Shown: piece after piece, positions 37,648 to 47,423 of the stretch
Layout: each line of letters opens with the position of its first letter
Numbering within the stretch: position 1 is the stretch's first letter
From: Euzebya sp.
GTDB lineage: Bacteria > Actinomycetota > Nitriliruptoria > Euzebyales > Euzebyaceae
Direction: 5' to 3'
Length of the DNA: 64,000 bases
Assembly: GCF_964222135.1 (NCBI RefSeq)
Contig: NZ_CAXQBR010000019.1
Coordinates: 1 to 64,000, forward strand
Notes under the pieces: model-generated
Seen by the model: the letters and a program-made list of their open reading frames with translations, nothing else
Database searches by the model: none
Told to the model about the DNA's origin: nothing
Translations under genes and position numbers: made by a program

Positions 37648-39105
37648 TCAGCGGAGGGGGCGGGCCGTCGACGGCAGCGGGAACGGGAGGGCGGTCTCGC
37701 CCATCAGGTGCTCGTCGACCGCCGCGGCGCACGCGCGGCCCTCGGCTATGGCCCAGACGATGAGGGACTGGCCGCGGCCCATGTCGCCGGCGACGAACAC
37801 GCCGGGGACGTCGGTGGCGTACCGCGCGTCGCGGACCGCGTTGGACCGACCGTCGCGGGGGATGCCGAGCTGGTCGATCATCGAGTCCGGGTCCGGGCCG
37901 AGGAAGCCCATCGCGAGCAGGACCAGGTCCGCGTCGTAGCGGAAGTCCGTCCCCTCCACCTTGTGGAACTGCCCGTCGCGGAAGACCACCTCGTGGCCCT
38001 CGAGGGCGGTGACCTTCCCGTCCTCGCCGACGAACCGCTCGGTGTTGACGCTGTAGATCCGCTCGCCGCCCTCGTCGTGGGCCGAGGTGACCCGGTAGGT
38101 CATGGGGTAGGTCGGCCACGGCTGGGACGACGGCCGCTCGTCCGGCGGGCGGGGCATGATCTCGAACTGGCGGATCGACGCGGCGCCCTGGCGGTGGGCG
38201 GTGCCCAGGCAGTCCGCGCCGGTGTCGCCGCCGCCGATGATGATGACGTGCTTGCCCTCGGCGGTGATCGGCACCTCCCGGGGGTCGAGGTCGCCCTCCT
38301 GGGCCTTGTTGGCCCACGGCAGGTACTCCATCGCCTGGTGGATGCCGTCGAGCTCGCGGCCGGGCACGCCCAGGTCGCGCCAGTTCGTCGCGCCGCCCGC
38401 GAGGACGATCGCGTCGTACTCGGCCTGCAGATCCGTGGCGGGCACGTCGACGCCGATCTCGACGCCGGTGCGGAACTCGGTCCCCTCCGCCTCCATCTGG
38501 GCGATGCGCCGGTCGAGGTGGCGCTTCTCCATCTTGAACTCGGGGATGCCGTAGCGGAGCAGCCCGCCGATCCGGTCGGCGCGCTCGTACACGACGACGG
38601 CGTGGCCGGCGCGGGTCAGCTGCTGCGCGGCTGCCAGACCAGCCGGGCCCGAGCCGACGACGGCGACCTTCCGACCCGTCGACTCCTTCGCCGGGACCGG
38701 GGTGACCCACCCCTCGTCCCACGCCTTGTTGATGATCTCGACCTCGACCTGCTTGATCGTGACCGGTGGCTGGTTGATGCCGAGCACGCAGGCCTGCTCG
38801 CACGGGGCCGGGCACAGCCGCCCGGTGAACTCGGGGAAGTTGTTGGTCGCGTGCAGCCGGTCGATCGCCTTGCGCCACTGGTCCTTGTAGACTAGGTCGT
38901 TCCAGTCGGGGATCAGGTTGCCGAGCGGGCACCCGTCGTTGCAGAACGGGATGCCGCAGTCCATGCAGCGGCTGGCCTGGCGCTGCAGGACGTCGTGGTC
39001 GTGCGGCTCGTAGACCTCCTGCCAGTCCTGCACGCGCTCGGGCCGCGGCCGGTACTGCGGCAGCTCCCGCTGGCGGATCTTCAGGAACCCTCTCGTGTCT
39101 CCCAC
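37648..39105 (-). CDS. gltD: glutamate synthase, small (NADPH) subunit
   Basis: 485 residues. The N-terminus carries the two iron-sulfur cysteine groups, CMDCGIPFC and CPAPCEQAC. The FAD-binding motif is VAVVGSGPAGLAAAQQL and the NADPH-binding motif IIGGGDTGADCLG. It passes electrons from NADPH to GltB for reductive transfer of glutamine amide nitrogen to 2-oxoglutarate. The GTG start at 39105 has AGGAGG six bases upstream and lies 10 bases past gltB. Confidence 0.96.
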   Translation of the reverse strand: MGDTRGFLKIRQRELPQYRPRPERVQDWQEVYEPHDHDVLQRQASRCMDCGIPFCNDGCPLGNLIPDWNDLVYKDQWRKAIDRLHATNNFPEFTGRLCPAPCEQACVLGINQPPVTIKQVEVEIINKAWDEGWVTPVPAKESTGRKVAVVGSGPAGLAAAQQLTRAGHAVVVYERADRIGGLLRYGIPEFKMEKRHLDRRIAQMEAEGTEFRTGVEIGVDVPATDLQAEYDAIVLAGGATNWRDLGVPGRELDGIHQAMEYLPWANKAQEGDLDPREVPITAEGKHVIIIGGGDTGADCLGTAHRQGAASIRQFEIMPRPPDERPSSQPWPTYPMTYRVTSAHDEGGERIYSVNTERFVGEDGKVTALEGHEVVFRDGQFHKVEGTDFRYDADLVLLAMGFLGPDPDSMIDQLGIPRDGRSNAVRDARYATDVPGVFVAGDMGRGQSLIVWAIAEGRACAAAVDEHLMGETALPFPLPSTARPLR

Positions 39106-39115
39106 GGGTTGCCTC

Positions 39116-42100
39116 CTAGCCGTGCGCAGAGGCCATGATCGCCTCGTCGACGTCGCGGCCCTGCTCCTCGGCCAGCGCCGCGGCATCGAGCACGCGGCGG
39201 TAGTCCTTGGGCATGACCTTGCGGAAGTGGCGGCTGTTCGTCCGCCACCGGTCGAGGATGCGGGCGGCCAGCATCGAGTCGGTCTCGCGGTGGTGGGCGC
39301 GGACGGTCTCGCGGAGGAACTCGATGTCGTCCTCCTCGAGGGCTTCGAGCGTCACCATGTCGAGGTTCACCAGCGGGTCGAAGGTGTTGTGCGGGTCGTA
39401 GACGTACGCGATGCCGCCGGACATGCCGGCGCCGAAGTTCCGCCCGGTCTGGCCGAGCACCACGACGCGACCCCCGGTCATGTACTCACAGCCGTGGTCG
39501 CCGATCCCCTCGACCACGGCGAGGGCGCCGGAGTTGCGCACGCAGAACCGCTCGCCCACCACGCCGCGGATGAACACCTGCCCGCCGGTGGCGCCGTAGA
39601 GGATGACGTTGCCGGCGATGATGTTCTCCTCCGGCACGAAGTCGGGGTGCCGGTCATCCGAGGGCCGCAGGACCAGCCGGCCGCCCGACAGTCCCTTGCC
39701 GACGTAGTCGTTGGCGTCCCCCTCCAGGCGCAGGGTCACGCCCTTCGGCAGGAACGCCCCGAAGGACTGGCCGGCGGACCCGGTCAGGTTCGCGACGATC
39801 GTGTCGTCGGGCAGGCCGAGGGACCCGTACCGCTTCGAGATCTCGTGGCCGAGCATCGTCCCGACGGTCCGGTTCAGGTTCTTGATCTCGAGGTCGACCT
39901 CGACGCGCTCCTGGCGCTCGAGCGCGGGCTTGGCCAGGCGGATCAGCTCGTTGTCGAGCGCCTTGTCGAGCCCGTGGTCCTGACCCATCGCCGCGAAGCG
40001 GTCCTGCTCCCACGGCGTCTCGGGCTCGACCAGGATCGGGGTGAGGTCGAGCCCACTCGCCTTCCAGTGGTCGACGGCGTCGGCGACGTCGAGGGCGTCG
40101 ACGCGGCCGATCGCCTCCTCGAGGGTGCGGAAGCCGAGGGCGGCCAGGTGCTCGCGGACCTCCTCGGCGATGTAGCGGAAGAAGTTCTCGACGAACTCCG
40201 GCTTCCCGGTGAAGCGCTCGCGCAGCTCGGGGTTCTGGGTGGCGACGCCGACGGGGCAGGTGTCGAGGGGGCAGCCGCGCATCATGATGCAGCCGCTCAC
40301 CACCAGCGGGGCCGTGGCGAAGCCGTACTCCTCGGCGCCGAGCAGCGCGGCGACGATCACGTCGCGGCCGGTCTTCAGCTGCCCGTCGGTCTGCACCACG
40401 ATCCGGTCGCGCAGGCCGTTCGCCATCAGCGTCTGCTGGGTCTCGGCCAGCCCGAGCTCCCACGGCGTGCCGGCGTGCTTGAGCGAGTTGAGCGGCGACG
40501 CGCCCGTCCCGCCGTCGTGCCCGCTGATCAGGACCACGTCGGCCTTGGCCTTCGCGACGCCGGCCGCGACGGTGCCGACCCCGACCTCGCTCACCAGCTT
40601 CACGTGGATCCGCGCGGAGGGGTTGGCGTTCTTCAGGTCGTGGATCAGCTGCTTGAGGTCCGCGATGGAGTCGATGTCGTGGTGCGGCGGGGGGCTGAGC
40701 AGGCCGACGCCGGGGGTGGAGTGGCGGGTCTTCGCGATCCACGGCCACACCTTCTGGCCGGGCAGCTGCCCTCCCTCCCCGGGCTTCGCGCCCTGGGCCA
40801 TCTTGATCTGGATGTCGTCGGCGTTGGTCAGGTAGTTCGCCGTCACGCCGAAGCGGCCCGACGCGACCTGCTTGATCGCGCTGCGGCGCAGGTCGCCGTC
40901 CTCGTCGGGCAGGAACCGCTCCTCGTCCTCCCCTCCCTCACCGGTGTTGGACTTGGCACCCAGCCGGTTCATGGCGATCGCGAGGGTCTCGTGGGCCTCC
41001 GCCGAGATGGAGCCGTAGCTCATCGCGCCGGTGGAGAACCGCTTGACGATCTCGCTGACCGGTTCCACCTCGTCGATCGGGACGGGGTCGCGGACCCCCT
41101 CCTTGAGCGCGAAGAGCCCCCGCAGGGTCGCCAGCCGCTCGGACTGGTCGTCGACCAGCTTCGTGTACTCCTTGAAGACCTCGTACTGCCCGGTCCGGGT
41201 GGCGTGCTGCAGCTTGAAGACCGTCTGCGGGTTGAACAGGTGGTACTCGCCCTCGCGGCGCCACTGGTACTCCCCGCCGACCCAGAGGTCGCGGTGGGCG
41301 GCCTCGGTCGGGTTGTCGAGGTGGGCGAAGCGGTGGCGGCGGGCCACCTCCTCGGCGATGACGTCGAGGCCGACGCCACCGAGCTTCGAGGACGTCCCGG
41401 TGAAGTACGCGTCGATGACCTGCTGGGACAGCCCGATGCACTCGAAGACCTGGGCGCCGCGGTAGCTCGCGACCGTGGAGATGCCCATCTTGGACATGAC
41501 CTTCAGGACGCCCTTGGTCATCGCCTTGACGTAGTTGCGCACCGCCTGCTTGACGGTGAGGTCGCCGAGCTGCCCCTCGTCGGACAGGACCTGGATGGAG
41601 TCGAACGCGAGGTAGGGGTTGACGGCCGCGGCGCCGTAGCCGATCAGCAGCGCCATGTGCTGGACCTCGCGGGCGTCGCCGCACTCGACGACCAGCCCGC
41701 ACATGGTCCGCTGCTTGGTGCGGACCAGGTGGTGATGGACCGCCCCGGTCAGCAGCAGCGACGGGATCGGGGCGAGCTCGGCGTTCGAGTGGCGGTCGGA
41801 CAGGATGATCGTCCGGGCGCCCTCGTCGATCGCGGCGGACACCTGCTTGCAGATGTCCTCGAGCGCGTCGGCCATCGCCTCGCCGCCGCCGGTGACGTCG
41901 TAGAGCCCGTCGATGGCGAACGCGCCGAACTCGGGCCGGTCGCCGTCGTCGTCGATGTAGGCGATCTTGGCCAGCTCGTCGTTGGTGATGATCGGGCTGG
42001 GCAGGACGATCTGGCGGCACGCCTCGGGGCCGGGGTCGAGCAGGTTGCCCTCCGGCCCGAGGGTGGTCTGCATCGACGTGACCATCTCCTCGCGGATCGC

Positions 42101-43669
42101 GTCGAGCGGCGGGTTCGTCACCTGGGCGAACAGCTGCTTGAAGTAGTCGAAGATCATCCGCGGCCGGTCGCTCAGCACCGCGATCGGCGTGTCGGACCCC
42201 ATCGACCCGATCGGCTCGGCGCCGGTGCGGGCCTCGGGGCCCAGGAGGATCTTCAGGTCCTCGGTCGTCCACCCGAAGGTGCGCTGGTGGCGGACGACGC
42301 TCGAGTGCTGCGGCGTCAGCATGAACCGCGGCGGCAGGTCCTCGAGGTACAGCTGGCGCTCCTCCAGCCACTCACCGTACGGCTCGGCCTCGGCCAGCTC
42401 CCGCTTGATCTCGGTGTCCTCGATGATCCGCCCCTGGGCGGTGTCGACGAGGAACATCCGACCGGGCTGGAGACGGCCCTTCGTGATGATCGTCGACTCC
42501 TCGATCGGCAGGACGCCGGTCTCGGACGCCATCACCACGAGGCCGTCGGAGGTGACGCACCAGCGCGAGGGGCGCAGCCCGTTGCGGTCGAGGACCGCGC
42601 CGACGACGGTGCCGTCGGTGAAGGTGATCGACGCGGGCCCGTCCCACGGCTCCATCATCGAGGCGTGGTAGCGGTAGAAGTCGCGCCGCCAGTCCGGCAT
42701 GTCCGGCTGGTTCTCCCACGCCTCGGGGATCATCATCAGCACCGCGTGTGGCAGGCTGCGACCGGCGAGGTGGAGGAGCTCGAGGGCCTCGTCGAAGCTG
42801 GCGGTGTCCGACGCGTCGGGCGTCATGATCGGGAACGCGCGCTCGAGGGCGGCCTGGCGGGCGGCGGGGTCGCCGACGCCGAACACCGACGACTCGAAGC
42901 GCCCCTCCCTCCCCCGCATCCAGTTGCGGTTGCCCATCACCGTGTTGATCTCGCCGTTGTGGGCGACCATCCGGTAGGGGTGGGCGAGGGGCCAGGACGG
43001 GAACGTGTTCGTCGAGAAGCGGCTGTGGACCAGCGCCAGCCCGGTCTCGTACCGCTCGTCGGACAGGTCGCCGAAGACCTCGGGCAGCTGGAGGGTCGTC
43101 AGCATGCCCTTGTAGACGATCGTCCGCGCCGACAGGGAGGGGAAGTACACCCCGACGGTGTGCTCGATCCGCTTCCGGGCCACGAAGCAGACCCGGTCGA
43201 GGTCGATCCCCTCCTGCCCCTCGGTGCCCGCGACGAAGAGCTGGCGGAACACCGGCTCGGCGTTCAGCGCGAAGGACCCGAGGGAGGAGTTGTCGACCGG
43301 CACCTCGCGCCAGCCGAGGACCTCGAGGCCCTCCTCGGCGCAGATCCGCTCGACCTCGGCGACCGCGTGGTCGGTCCCCTCGGTCGGCAGGAACGCCATG
43401 CCGGCGGCGTAGTGGCCGGCGGTCGGCAGCGGGAAGCCGCAGGTCGCGGCGAACAGCAGGTGCGGCAGCTGGGTGAGGATCCCGGCGCCGTCGCCGACGT
43501 TCGCCTCGGCGCCGGTCGCGCCGCGGTGGTCGAGGTTGCAGAGCGCCCCCAGGGCGTGCTGCACCATCTGGTGGGAGCGACGGCCGTGCAGGTCAGCCAC
43601 GAAGGCGACGCCGCAGGAATCGTGCTCGCGGGCGGGGTCGTACAGACCCCTGGTGGGAGGGGTGGGCAT
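39116..43669 (-). CDS. gltB: glutamate synthase, large subunit
   Basis: 1517 residues. After a short propeptide, Cys19 ([12 protein letters not shown]) is the N-terminal nucleophile of the glutaminase domain (about 19-430). The central domain and the FMN-binding synthase barrel follow ([35 protein letters not shown]). The 3Fe-4S cysteines are in [19 protein letters not shown], and a C-terminal GXGXG beta-helix ends the protein. ATG 43669 is chosen for GGAAG upstream and because it gives the normal propeptide length; an upstream extension is open but unsupported. It forms an operon with gltD. Confidence 0.97.
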   Translation of the reverse strand: MPTPPTRGLYDPAREHDSCGVAFVADLHGRRSHQMVQHALGALCNLDHRGATGAEANVGDGAGILTQLPHLLFAATCGFPLPTAGHYAAGMAFLPTEGTDHAVAEVERICAEEGLEVLGWREVPVDNSSLGSFALNAEPVFRQLFVAGTEGQEGIDLDRVCFVARKRIEHTVGVYFPSLSARTIVYKGMLTTLQLPEVFGDLSDERYETGLALVHSRFSTNTFPSWPLAHPYRMVAHNGEINTVMGNRNWMRGREGRFESSVFGVGDPAARQAALERAFPIMTPDASDTASFDEALELLHLAGRSLPHAVLMMIPEAWENQPDMPDWRRDFYRYHASMMEPWDGPASITFTDGTVVGAVLDRNGLRPSRWCVTSDGLVVMASETGVLPIEESTIITKGRLQPGRMFLVDTAQGRIIEDTEIKRELAEAEPYGEWLEERQLYLEDLPPRFMLTPQHSSVVRHQRTFGWTTEDLKILLGPEARTGAEPIGSMGSDTPIAVLSDRPRMIFDYFKQLFAQVTNPPLDAIREEMVTSMQTTLGPEGNLLDPGPEACRQIVLPSPIITNDELAKIAYIDDDGDRPEFGAFAIDGLYDVTGGGEAMADALEDICKQVSAAIDEGARTIILSDRHSNAELAPIPSLLLTGAVHHHLVRTKQRTMCGLVVECGDAREVQHMALLIGYGAAAVNPYLAFDSIQVLSDEGQLGDLTVKQAVRNYVKAMTKGVLKVMSKMGISTVASYRGAQVFECIGLSQQVIDAYFTGTSSKLGGVGLDVIAEEVARRHRFAHLDNPTEAAHRDLWVGGEYQWRREGEYHLFNPQTVFKLQHATRTGQYEVFKEYTKLVDDQSERLATLRGLFALKEGVRDPVPIDEVEPVSEIVKRFSTGAMSYGSISAEAHETLAIAMNRLGAKSNTGEGGEDEERFLPDEDGDLRRSAIKQVASGRFGVTANYLTNADDIQIKMAQGAKPGEGGQLPGQKVWPWIAKTRHSTPGVGLLSPPPHHDIDSIADLKQLIHDLKNANPSARIHVKLVSEVGVGTVAAGVAKAKADVVLISGHDGGTGASPLNSLKHAGTPWELGLAETQQTLMANGLRDRIVVQTDGQLKTGRDVIVAALLGAEEYGFATAPLVVSGCIMMRGCPLDTCPVGVATQNPELRERFTGKPEFVENFFRYIAEEVREHLAALGFRTLEEAIGRVDALDVADAVDHWKASGLDLTPILVEPETPWEQDRFAAMGQDHGLDKALDNELIRLAKPALERQERVEVDLEIKNLNRTVGTMLGHEISKRYGSLGLPDDTIVANLTGSAGQSFGAFLPKGVTLRLEGDANDYVGKGLSGGRLVLRPSDDRHPDFVPEENIIAGNVILYGATGGQVFIRGVVGERFCVRNSGALAVVEGIGDHGCEYMTGGRVVVLGQTGRNFGAGMSGGIAYVYDPHNTFDPLVNLDMVTLEALEEDDIEFLRETVRAHHRETDSMLAARILDRWRTNSRHFRKVMPKDYRRVLDAAALAEEQGRDVDEAIMASAHG

Positions 43670-43817
43670 GTCCACTTCCGTTGCAGAGTCGAACAGAGGT
43701 TCAGGCGCTGCACCGTCGGGACGTCGTTGGCCCAGCAGGCACCGACGCCGAACGGTAGCCCAGACACCCCTCACCGTGCCAGCCGGGGATGTCGAGGGGG
43801 TTACCCCCGCGCGACGT

Positions 43818-44186
43818 CTACAGCCAGTACGGCCGGGCGGCCATCGCGGGGCGCAGGTGGCGACGCACCTGGACGTGGTGCCCCTCGGTGGCGGTGTGCG
43901 GTCGAGGACGCGGTGCCGCCGTCAGATCCGGTACCGACCCGTCGGGGCCCTCTGGGTCGACGACGCGCGCGACCGGCTCGGACCCGGTCAAGTCGAGGAT
44001 GACCTCGATGTCGTCGGCCAACCCCATCGAAGAGCCAGCGGTGGCAGAGCGGCACAGCGCCTCGATCGCCCGATCCCGGCCGTAGAGCTCTGTGAGGGCC
44101 ACGGCTGCGGCATCGGTTCCCGCCTGCTCCACCAAACCCCGCGCCACCTCACGGATCTGCGCGTCGTCGGGTTCGTGGAGCCTCAC
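43818..44186 (-). CDS. hypothetical protein upstream of gltB
   Basis: 122 residues from a GTG start. The first 70 look like real protein: amphipathic helices ([38 protein letters not shown]) and then [15 protein letters not shown]. The tail is Pro/Arg/His-rich and may be disordered. I recognise no family. It precedes gltB by 148 bases on the same strand, with a short GGGGG-TTA-CCCCC hairpin in between (43796-43808). Confidence 0.5.
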   Translation of the reverse strand: MRLHEPDDAQIREVARGLVEQAGTDAAAVALTELYGRDRAIEALCRSATAGSSMGLADDIEVILDLTGSEPVARVVDPEGPDGSVPDLTAAPRPRPHTATEGHHVQVRRHLRPAMAARPYWL

Positions 44187-44206
44187 CCTGTCGAGTGTGA
44201 GGGACC

Positions 44207-44224
44207 GCTGTGCAGATGTACAGC
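44207..44224. promoter_or_regulatory. short dyad upstream of the hypothetical gene
   Basis: GCTGT-N8-ACAGC, 21 bases upstream of the GTG at 44186. It may be an operator; the evidence is symmetry alone. Confidence 0.2.
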
Positions 44225-44280
44225 AGAAATCCTCAGGTCGGCGGTGCGCCTGCCGAGGGGGGTCCGAGCTCGGCCCTGGC

Positions 44281-45342
44281 TCAGGCGGTGGCCAAGGCGG
44301 TGGCGCGGGCGGTCGCCAGGCGGATCGTCGAGGTGCGGCCGTGGACGACGCGGAGCGCGTCCACGGCCGAGCGCACCGCTTGGATGCGGGCGGCGTCCCG
44401 GACCGGGTTGCGGGGGATGGGGGTGCGGTCGCGCAGCGAGTCGGGGAGCGCGGCCACCGCGGCGGTGGCGACGGCCTTCCAGCCGGCGAGTCCGACCCCG
44501 GTGAGCGGCGGGTCCATGAGGAAGGCGAGCGCCTCCCGGGCCTGGTCGCGGGCCTCGAGCTCGTCGAGGAAGCCGGCGAGGGTGGCGTCCAGCTGGGCGC
44601 GGCTCTGCGGCAGGTGGCCCTCGACGACCATCGGCAGCTCCACCTCGCCGTGGCGCAGCGCGGCGAGCCACCCCGGGTCGTCGGCCAGGCGGCGGAGGTC
44701 GACGCGCTCGTCGAGCAGCGCCGCGGCGACTGCCTGCTCGGCGACGAAGCGGTCGGCCACGTCGGGCGGGACGGGGTGGGGGCCGAGGAGGTCCCAGACG
44801 GTGAGGACCGACAGCGTCAGCCCGAGCGACACCCAGGTGAGGAGGCGTGGGTCGTCGGCGCGGTACGGCTCGCCCTCGGGCGTGGCGCCGACCACGCGGC
44901 GGTGGGCGCCGCGGGCCCTGAGGCTGGCGGCGACCGCCTCCCCCGTGGAGCCGCAGGTGACCGCCTGGACGTAGCCGGCGGTCCGGTGGAGGCGCCCCAT
45001 CAGGTCCTCGGCGAAGCTCGAGTGGTCCGTCACCCCGGCCATCGCGCGGGGGTGGAGGGTCTGGATCATCAGCGCGTTCAGCCCGGTCACCGCGATGCAG
45101 GGGTCGCTGAACAGCTGCCAGGTCGCCGACCCCGGGCCGTTGAGGCCGGGGTCGCCCGGGTCGACGGTCGGGTCGAGCGGCGCGCCGAACATCGATCGCA
45201 TCGCCGCCTCGGTGCCGCGACGCAGGACCGGGATCCCGTCGGGGACGAGCAGGGCCGGCAGCGCACCGGGCCGACGGCGGCGACGCCAGACCGCTCGCGC
45301 GGAACGGCCCACCGCGTGGCCGCCTGGGATGGTCGCCGTCAT
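44281..45342 (-). CDS. MpaB/latex-clearing-protein-like oxygenase family (DUF2236)
   Basis: 353 residues from the ATG at 45342; another ATG three codons upstream is possible. The family signature is visible: ALMIQTLHPRAMAGVTDHSS followed by FAEDLMGRLHRTAGYV, with the two histidines and the arginine that surround haem in rubber oxygenase Lcp. The C-terminal half is helical. Members of this family are annotated as oxygenases; only a few have a known substrate. Its promoter region contains the 72-bp AGATCT repeat. It is divergent from the PhzF gene. Confidence 0.85.
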   Translation of the reverse strand: MTATIPGGHAVGRSARAVWRRRRRPGALPALLVPDGIPVLRRGTEAAMRSMFGAPLDPTVDPGDPGLNGPGSATWQLFSDPCIAVTGLNALMIQTLHPRAMAGVTDHSSFAEDLMGRLHRTAGYVQAVTCGSTGEAVAASLRARGAHRRVVGATPEGEPYRADDPRLLTWVSLGLTLSVLTVWDLLGPHPVPPDVADRFVAEQAVAAALLDERVDLRRLADDPGWLAALRHGEVELPMVVEGHLPQSRAQLDATLAGFLDELEARDQAREALAFLMDPPLTGVGLAGWKAVATAAVAALPDSLRDRTPIPRNPVRDAARIQAVRSAVDALRVVHGRTSTIRLATARATALATA

Positions 45343-45376
45343 GGGTCCCATCCTGGCGCGTGGGCGCGCCGTCGTG

Positions 45377-45508
45377 CCACGCAGATCTGAGCGGTGGCGC
45401 CGCCGGCGGAGCTGAACCCCAGATCTGGGTTCTGGCTCGCACCCACTACCACGCAGATCTGAGCGGTGGTACCGCCGGCGGAGCTGAACCCCAGATCTGG
45501 GTTCTGGG
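45377..45508. repeat. tandem 72-bp AGATCT-palindrome repeat, locus 2
   Basis: Two head-to-tail copies with period exactly 72 (CCACGCAGATCTGAGCGGTG starts at 45377 and 45449). AGATCT cores start at 45383, 45421, 45455 and 45493, so the spacings are 38, 34, 38, identical to the locus at 37493. Each copy includes CCCAGATCTGGG. It lies between the divergent MpaB-like and PhzF genes. In reverse orientation the other locus shares GCAGATCTGAG and, at the same offset, CGGAGCTG. Confidence 0.92.
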
Positions 45509-45542
45509 GAACACCGCCGGACACGGCTGGGTTGTCCGCGGC

Positions 45543-46454
45543 ATGAGCACCCTGCGACGGCTGAGCGCGTTCACCGACGACCTCGACGGCGGCAACCCCG
45601 CCGGGGTGTGGATCGGCGAGAGCCTCCCGACGGCGGCGGCGATGCAGGCGATCGCCGCGGACGTCGGCTACTCCGAGACCGTCTTCGCCACGCCGACCAC
45701 TGGCCGGCAGCGGACCGTGCGGTACTTCTCACCGAAGGCGGAGGTGCCCTTCTGCGGCCACGCCACGATCGCGCTGGGCCACGCCCTCGCCGATGTGGAG
45801 GGGGAGGGTGACTACGCCCTCGACACCCCGGCCGGGCACGTGGCGGTCACGGTCACCCGCGACGACGACGGGGCCCGCGTGGCGACCCTCACCTCCGTCG
45901 CCCCCTCGCACGTCGACGCCGACGACGAGCTGGTCGACGCGGCCCTCACCCACCTCGGCTGGTCCCGTCAGGACCTCGACCCCGCGCTGCCGCCGGCGGT
46001 CGCCCACGCAGGCGCCCACCACCTGGTCCTGGCCGCGGCGACCCGCGAGCGGCTCGCGGCGCTCGACTACGACGTCGAGGGCCTCCGGGACCTGATGCTC
46101 GACCGAGACCTGACCACCGTCGCGCTCGTCCACCTCGAGTCACCGACCACCATCCACGCCCGCAACCCCTTCCCCGTCGGCGGGGTGGTGGAGGACCCCG
46201 CCACCGGGGCGGCGGCCGCGGCGCTCGGCGGCCTGCTCAGGGCCCGCGGGCTCGTGACCCCGCCGGCGGACCTGGTGATCCACCAGGGCGTCGACATGGG
46301 CCGTCCCAGCACCCTGGCGGTGCACATCCCCGCGAGCGGCGGGATCGCCGTCGGCGGCCGTGCCGTCGAGCTCGCCGACCCCGATCCGGGGACCGGGCGG
46401 GCTCAGGCGAGCGGCAGCGCCGACACCACGGCCTCGGCGTCGTCCGGGCCGTAG
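45543..46454 (+). CDS. PhzF-family isomerase/epimerase-like protein
   Basis: 303 residues. The N-terminus RRLSAFTDDLDGGNPAGVWI, the catalytic-glutamate block VGYSETVFA, the motif FSPKAEVPFCGHATIALGHA and the C-terminal VVEDPATGAAAAALGG are all diagnostic of the PhzF fold, which is related to diaminopimelate epimerase. The ATG at 45543 is preferred over the longer frame that runs through the repeat element. Its last 52 bases overlap the adenosine kinase gene tail-to-tail. No phenazine genes are near, so the substrate is unknown. Confidence 0.88.
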   Translation: MSTLRRLSAFTDDLDGGNPAGVWIGESLPTAAAMQAIAADVGYSETVFATPTTGRQRTVRYFSPKAEVPFCGHATIALGHALADVEGEGDYALDTPAGHVAVTVTRDDDGARVATLTSVAPSHVDADDELVDAALTHLGWSRQDLDPALPPAVAHAGAHHLVLAAATRERLAALDYDVEGLRDLMLDRDLTTVALVHLESPTTIHARNPFPVGGVVEDPATGAAAAALGGLLRARGLVTPPADLVIHQGVDMGRPSTLAVHIPASGGIAVGGRAVELADPDPGTGRAQASGSADTTASASSGP

Positions 46455-47389
46455 GTCACCGCGAGCCGGTCGCGGAGCCCCTCGGGCGCGACCGCGTAGC
46501 CCTGCGGGCCGGACGTCTCGAGCGCCATGGTGGCGACCGCGCAGCCGAGCTGGCCGCAGCGGTCGAGGTCGAGCCCGACGGCCATGCCGCTCAGGAACCC
46601 GGCGCGGTAGGCGTCGCCGGCGCCGGTGGGCTCGAGCGCCACCCCGTCGGCGGGGGCGACGGCGGGGAGCGAGCTGGTGGGCTCGCCCGACCGCTCGATC
46701 GTGGCGCCCTTGGCGCCGTGGGTGGTGACCAGGACGCCGACGCGGTCGGCGAGCTCCTCGTCGGTCCACCCGGTCTTCGATGCGATCAGCCCGCGCTCGT
46801 AGTCGTTGCAGACCATGTAGGCCGCGCCCTCGACGAGCTCGCGGATCTCCTCACCCCCCATGCGGGCCAGCTGCTGGCTGGGGTCGGCGAACAGGTCGAT
46901 GCCGAGCTCGTGGGCCTCGCGGGTGTGGCGCAGCATCCCCTCCGGCCCGGCGGGGGAGACCATCACCAGGTCGATCCCGCCGTTGCGCGAGGCGACGTCG
47001 GCGAGGGAGATCTCGTGGGAGTCGCTCATCGCGCCGGCGTAGAACGTGGCGATCTGGCTCTGCGCGGCGTCGGTGGTGCAGAGGAACCGCGCGGTCGCCT
47101 TCTCCGAGATGTGCACGCCGCTGCAGTCGACGCCGTGCCGCTCGAGCCACTGGCGGTAGCCGGTGTCGAAGTCCTCGCCCACCGCGCCGACCAGCAGGGG
47201 GCGGACGCCGAGCTGCCCCATGCCGTAGCTGATGTTGGCGCCGATTCCGCCGCGGTGGTGGGTCAGGTCGTCGGCGAGGAAGCTGAGGCTCAGCCGCTCG
47301 AGCTGCTCGGGCAGGATCATGTCCGCGAACCGACCGGGGAAGGTCAGCAGGTAGTCGTCGGCGATCGAGCCGCTCACGGCGATGCGCAT
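46403..47389 (-). CDS. adoK: adenosine kinase, PfkB family
   Basis: 328 residues. The protein begins RIAVSGSIADDYLLTFPGRF and contains LSFLADDLTHHRGGIGANIS and FADPSQQLARMGGEEIRELV; these blocks match the M. tuberculosis adenosine kinase closely. The PfkB signature with the catalytic aspartate is EPTGAGDAYRAGFLSG. It phosphorylates adenosine to AMP in purine salvage. ATG 47389 follows an AGGGG site. Another PfkB sugar kinase is possible but less likely given the match along the whole length. Confidence 0.85.
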   Translation of the reverse strand: MRIAVSGSIADDYLLTFPGRFADMILPEQLERLSLSFLADDLTHHRGGIGANISYGMGQLGVRPLLVGAVGEDFDTGYRQWLERHGVDCSGVHISEKATARFLCTTDAAQSQIATFYAGAMSDSHEISLADVASRNGGIDLVMVSPAGPEGMLRHTREAHELGIDLFADPSQQLARMGGEEIRELVEGAAYMVCNDYERGLIASKTGWTDEELADRVGVLVTTHGAKGATIERSGEPTSSLPAVAPADGVALEPTGAGDAYRAGFLSGMAVGLDLDRCGQLGCAVATMALETSGPQGYAVAPEGLRDRLAVTYGPDDAEAVVSALPLA

Positions 47390-47423
47390 CGGTCAGGTCC
47401 CCTCGAGGGTGTCGGCGAGCACT

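Noticed and set aside
39095-44002. 1635-codon open frame on the plus strand across gltB
   Set aside because: Shadow of gltB. Very GC-rich DNA leaves long antisense frames open; no family motif is seen in it.
45360-45542. Tandem 24-residue peptide repeat (CHADLSGG-AGGAEPQIWVL type) in frame with the PhzF gene
   Set aside because: It is only the translation of the 72-bp DNA repeat. The opposite strand is open too, there is no ribosome site before it, and the matching locus at 37493 has one 71-bp copy that would break a frame.
45543-46454. PhzF gene as evidence of a phenazine cluster
   Set aside because: No other phenazine genes are nearby, and PhzF homologues are widespread outside phenazine synthesis.
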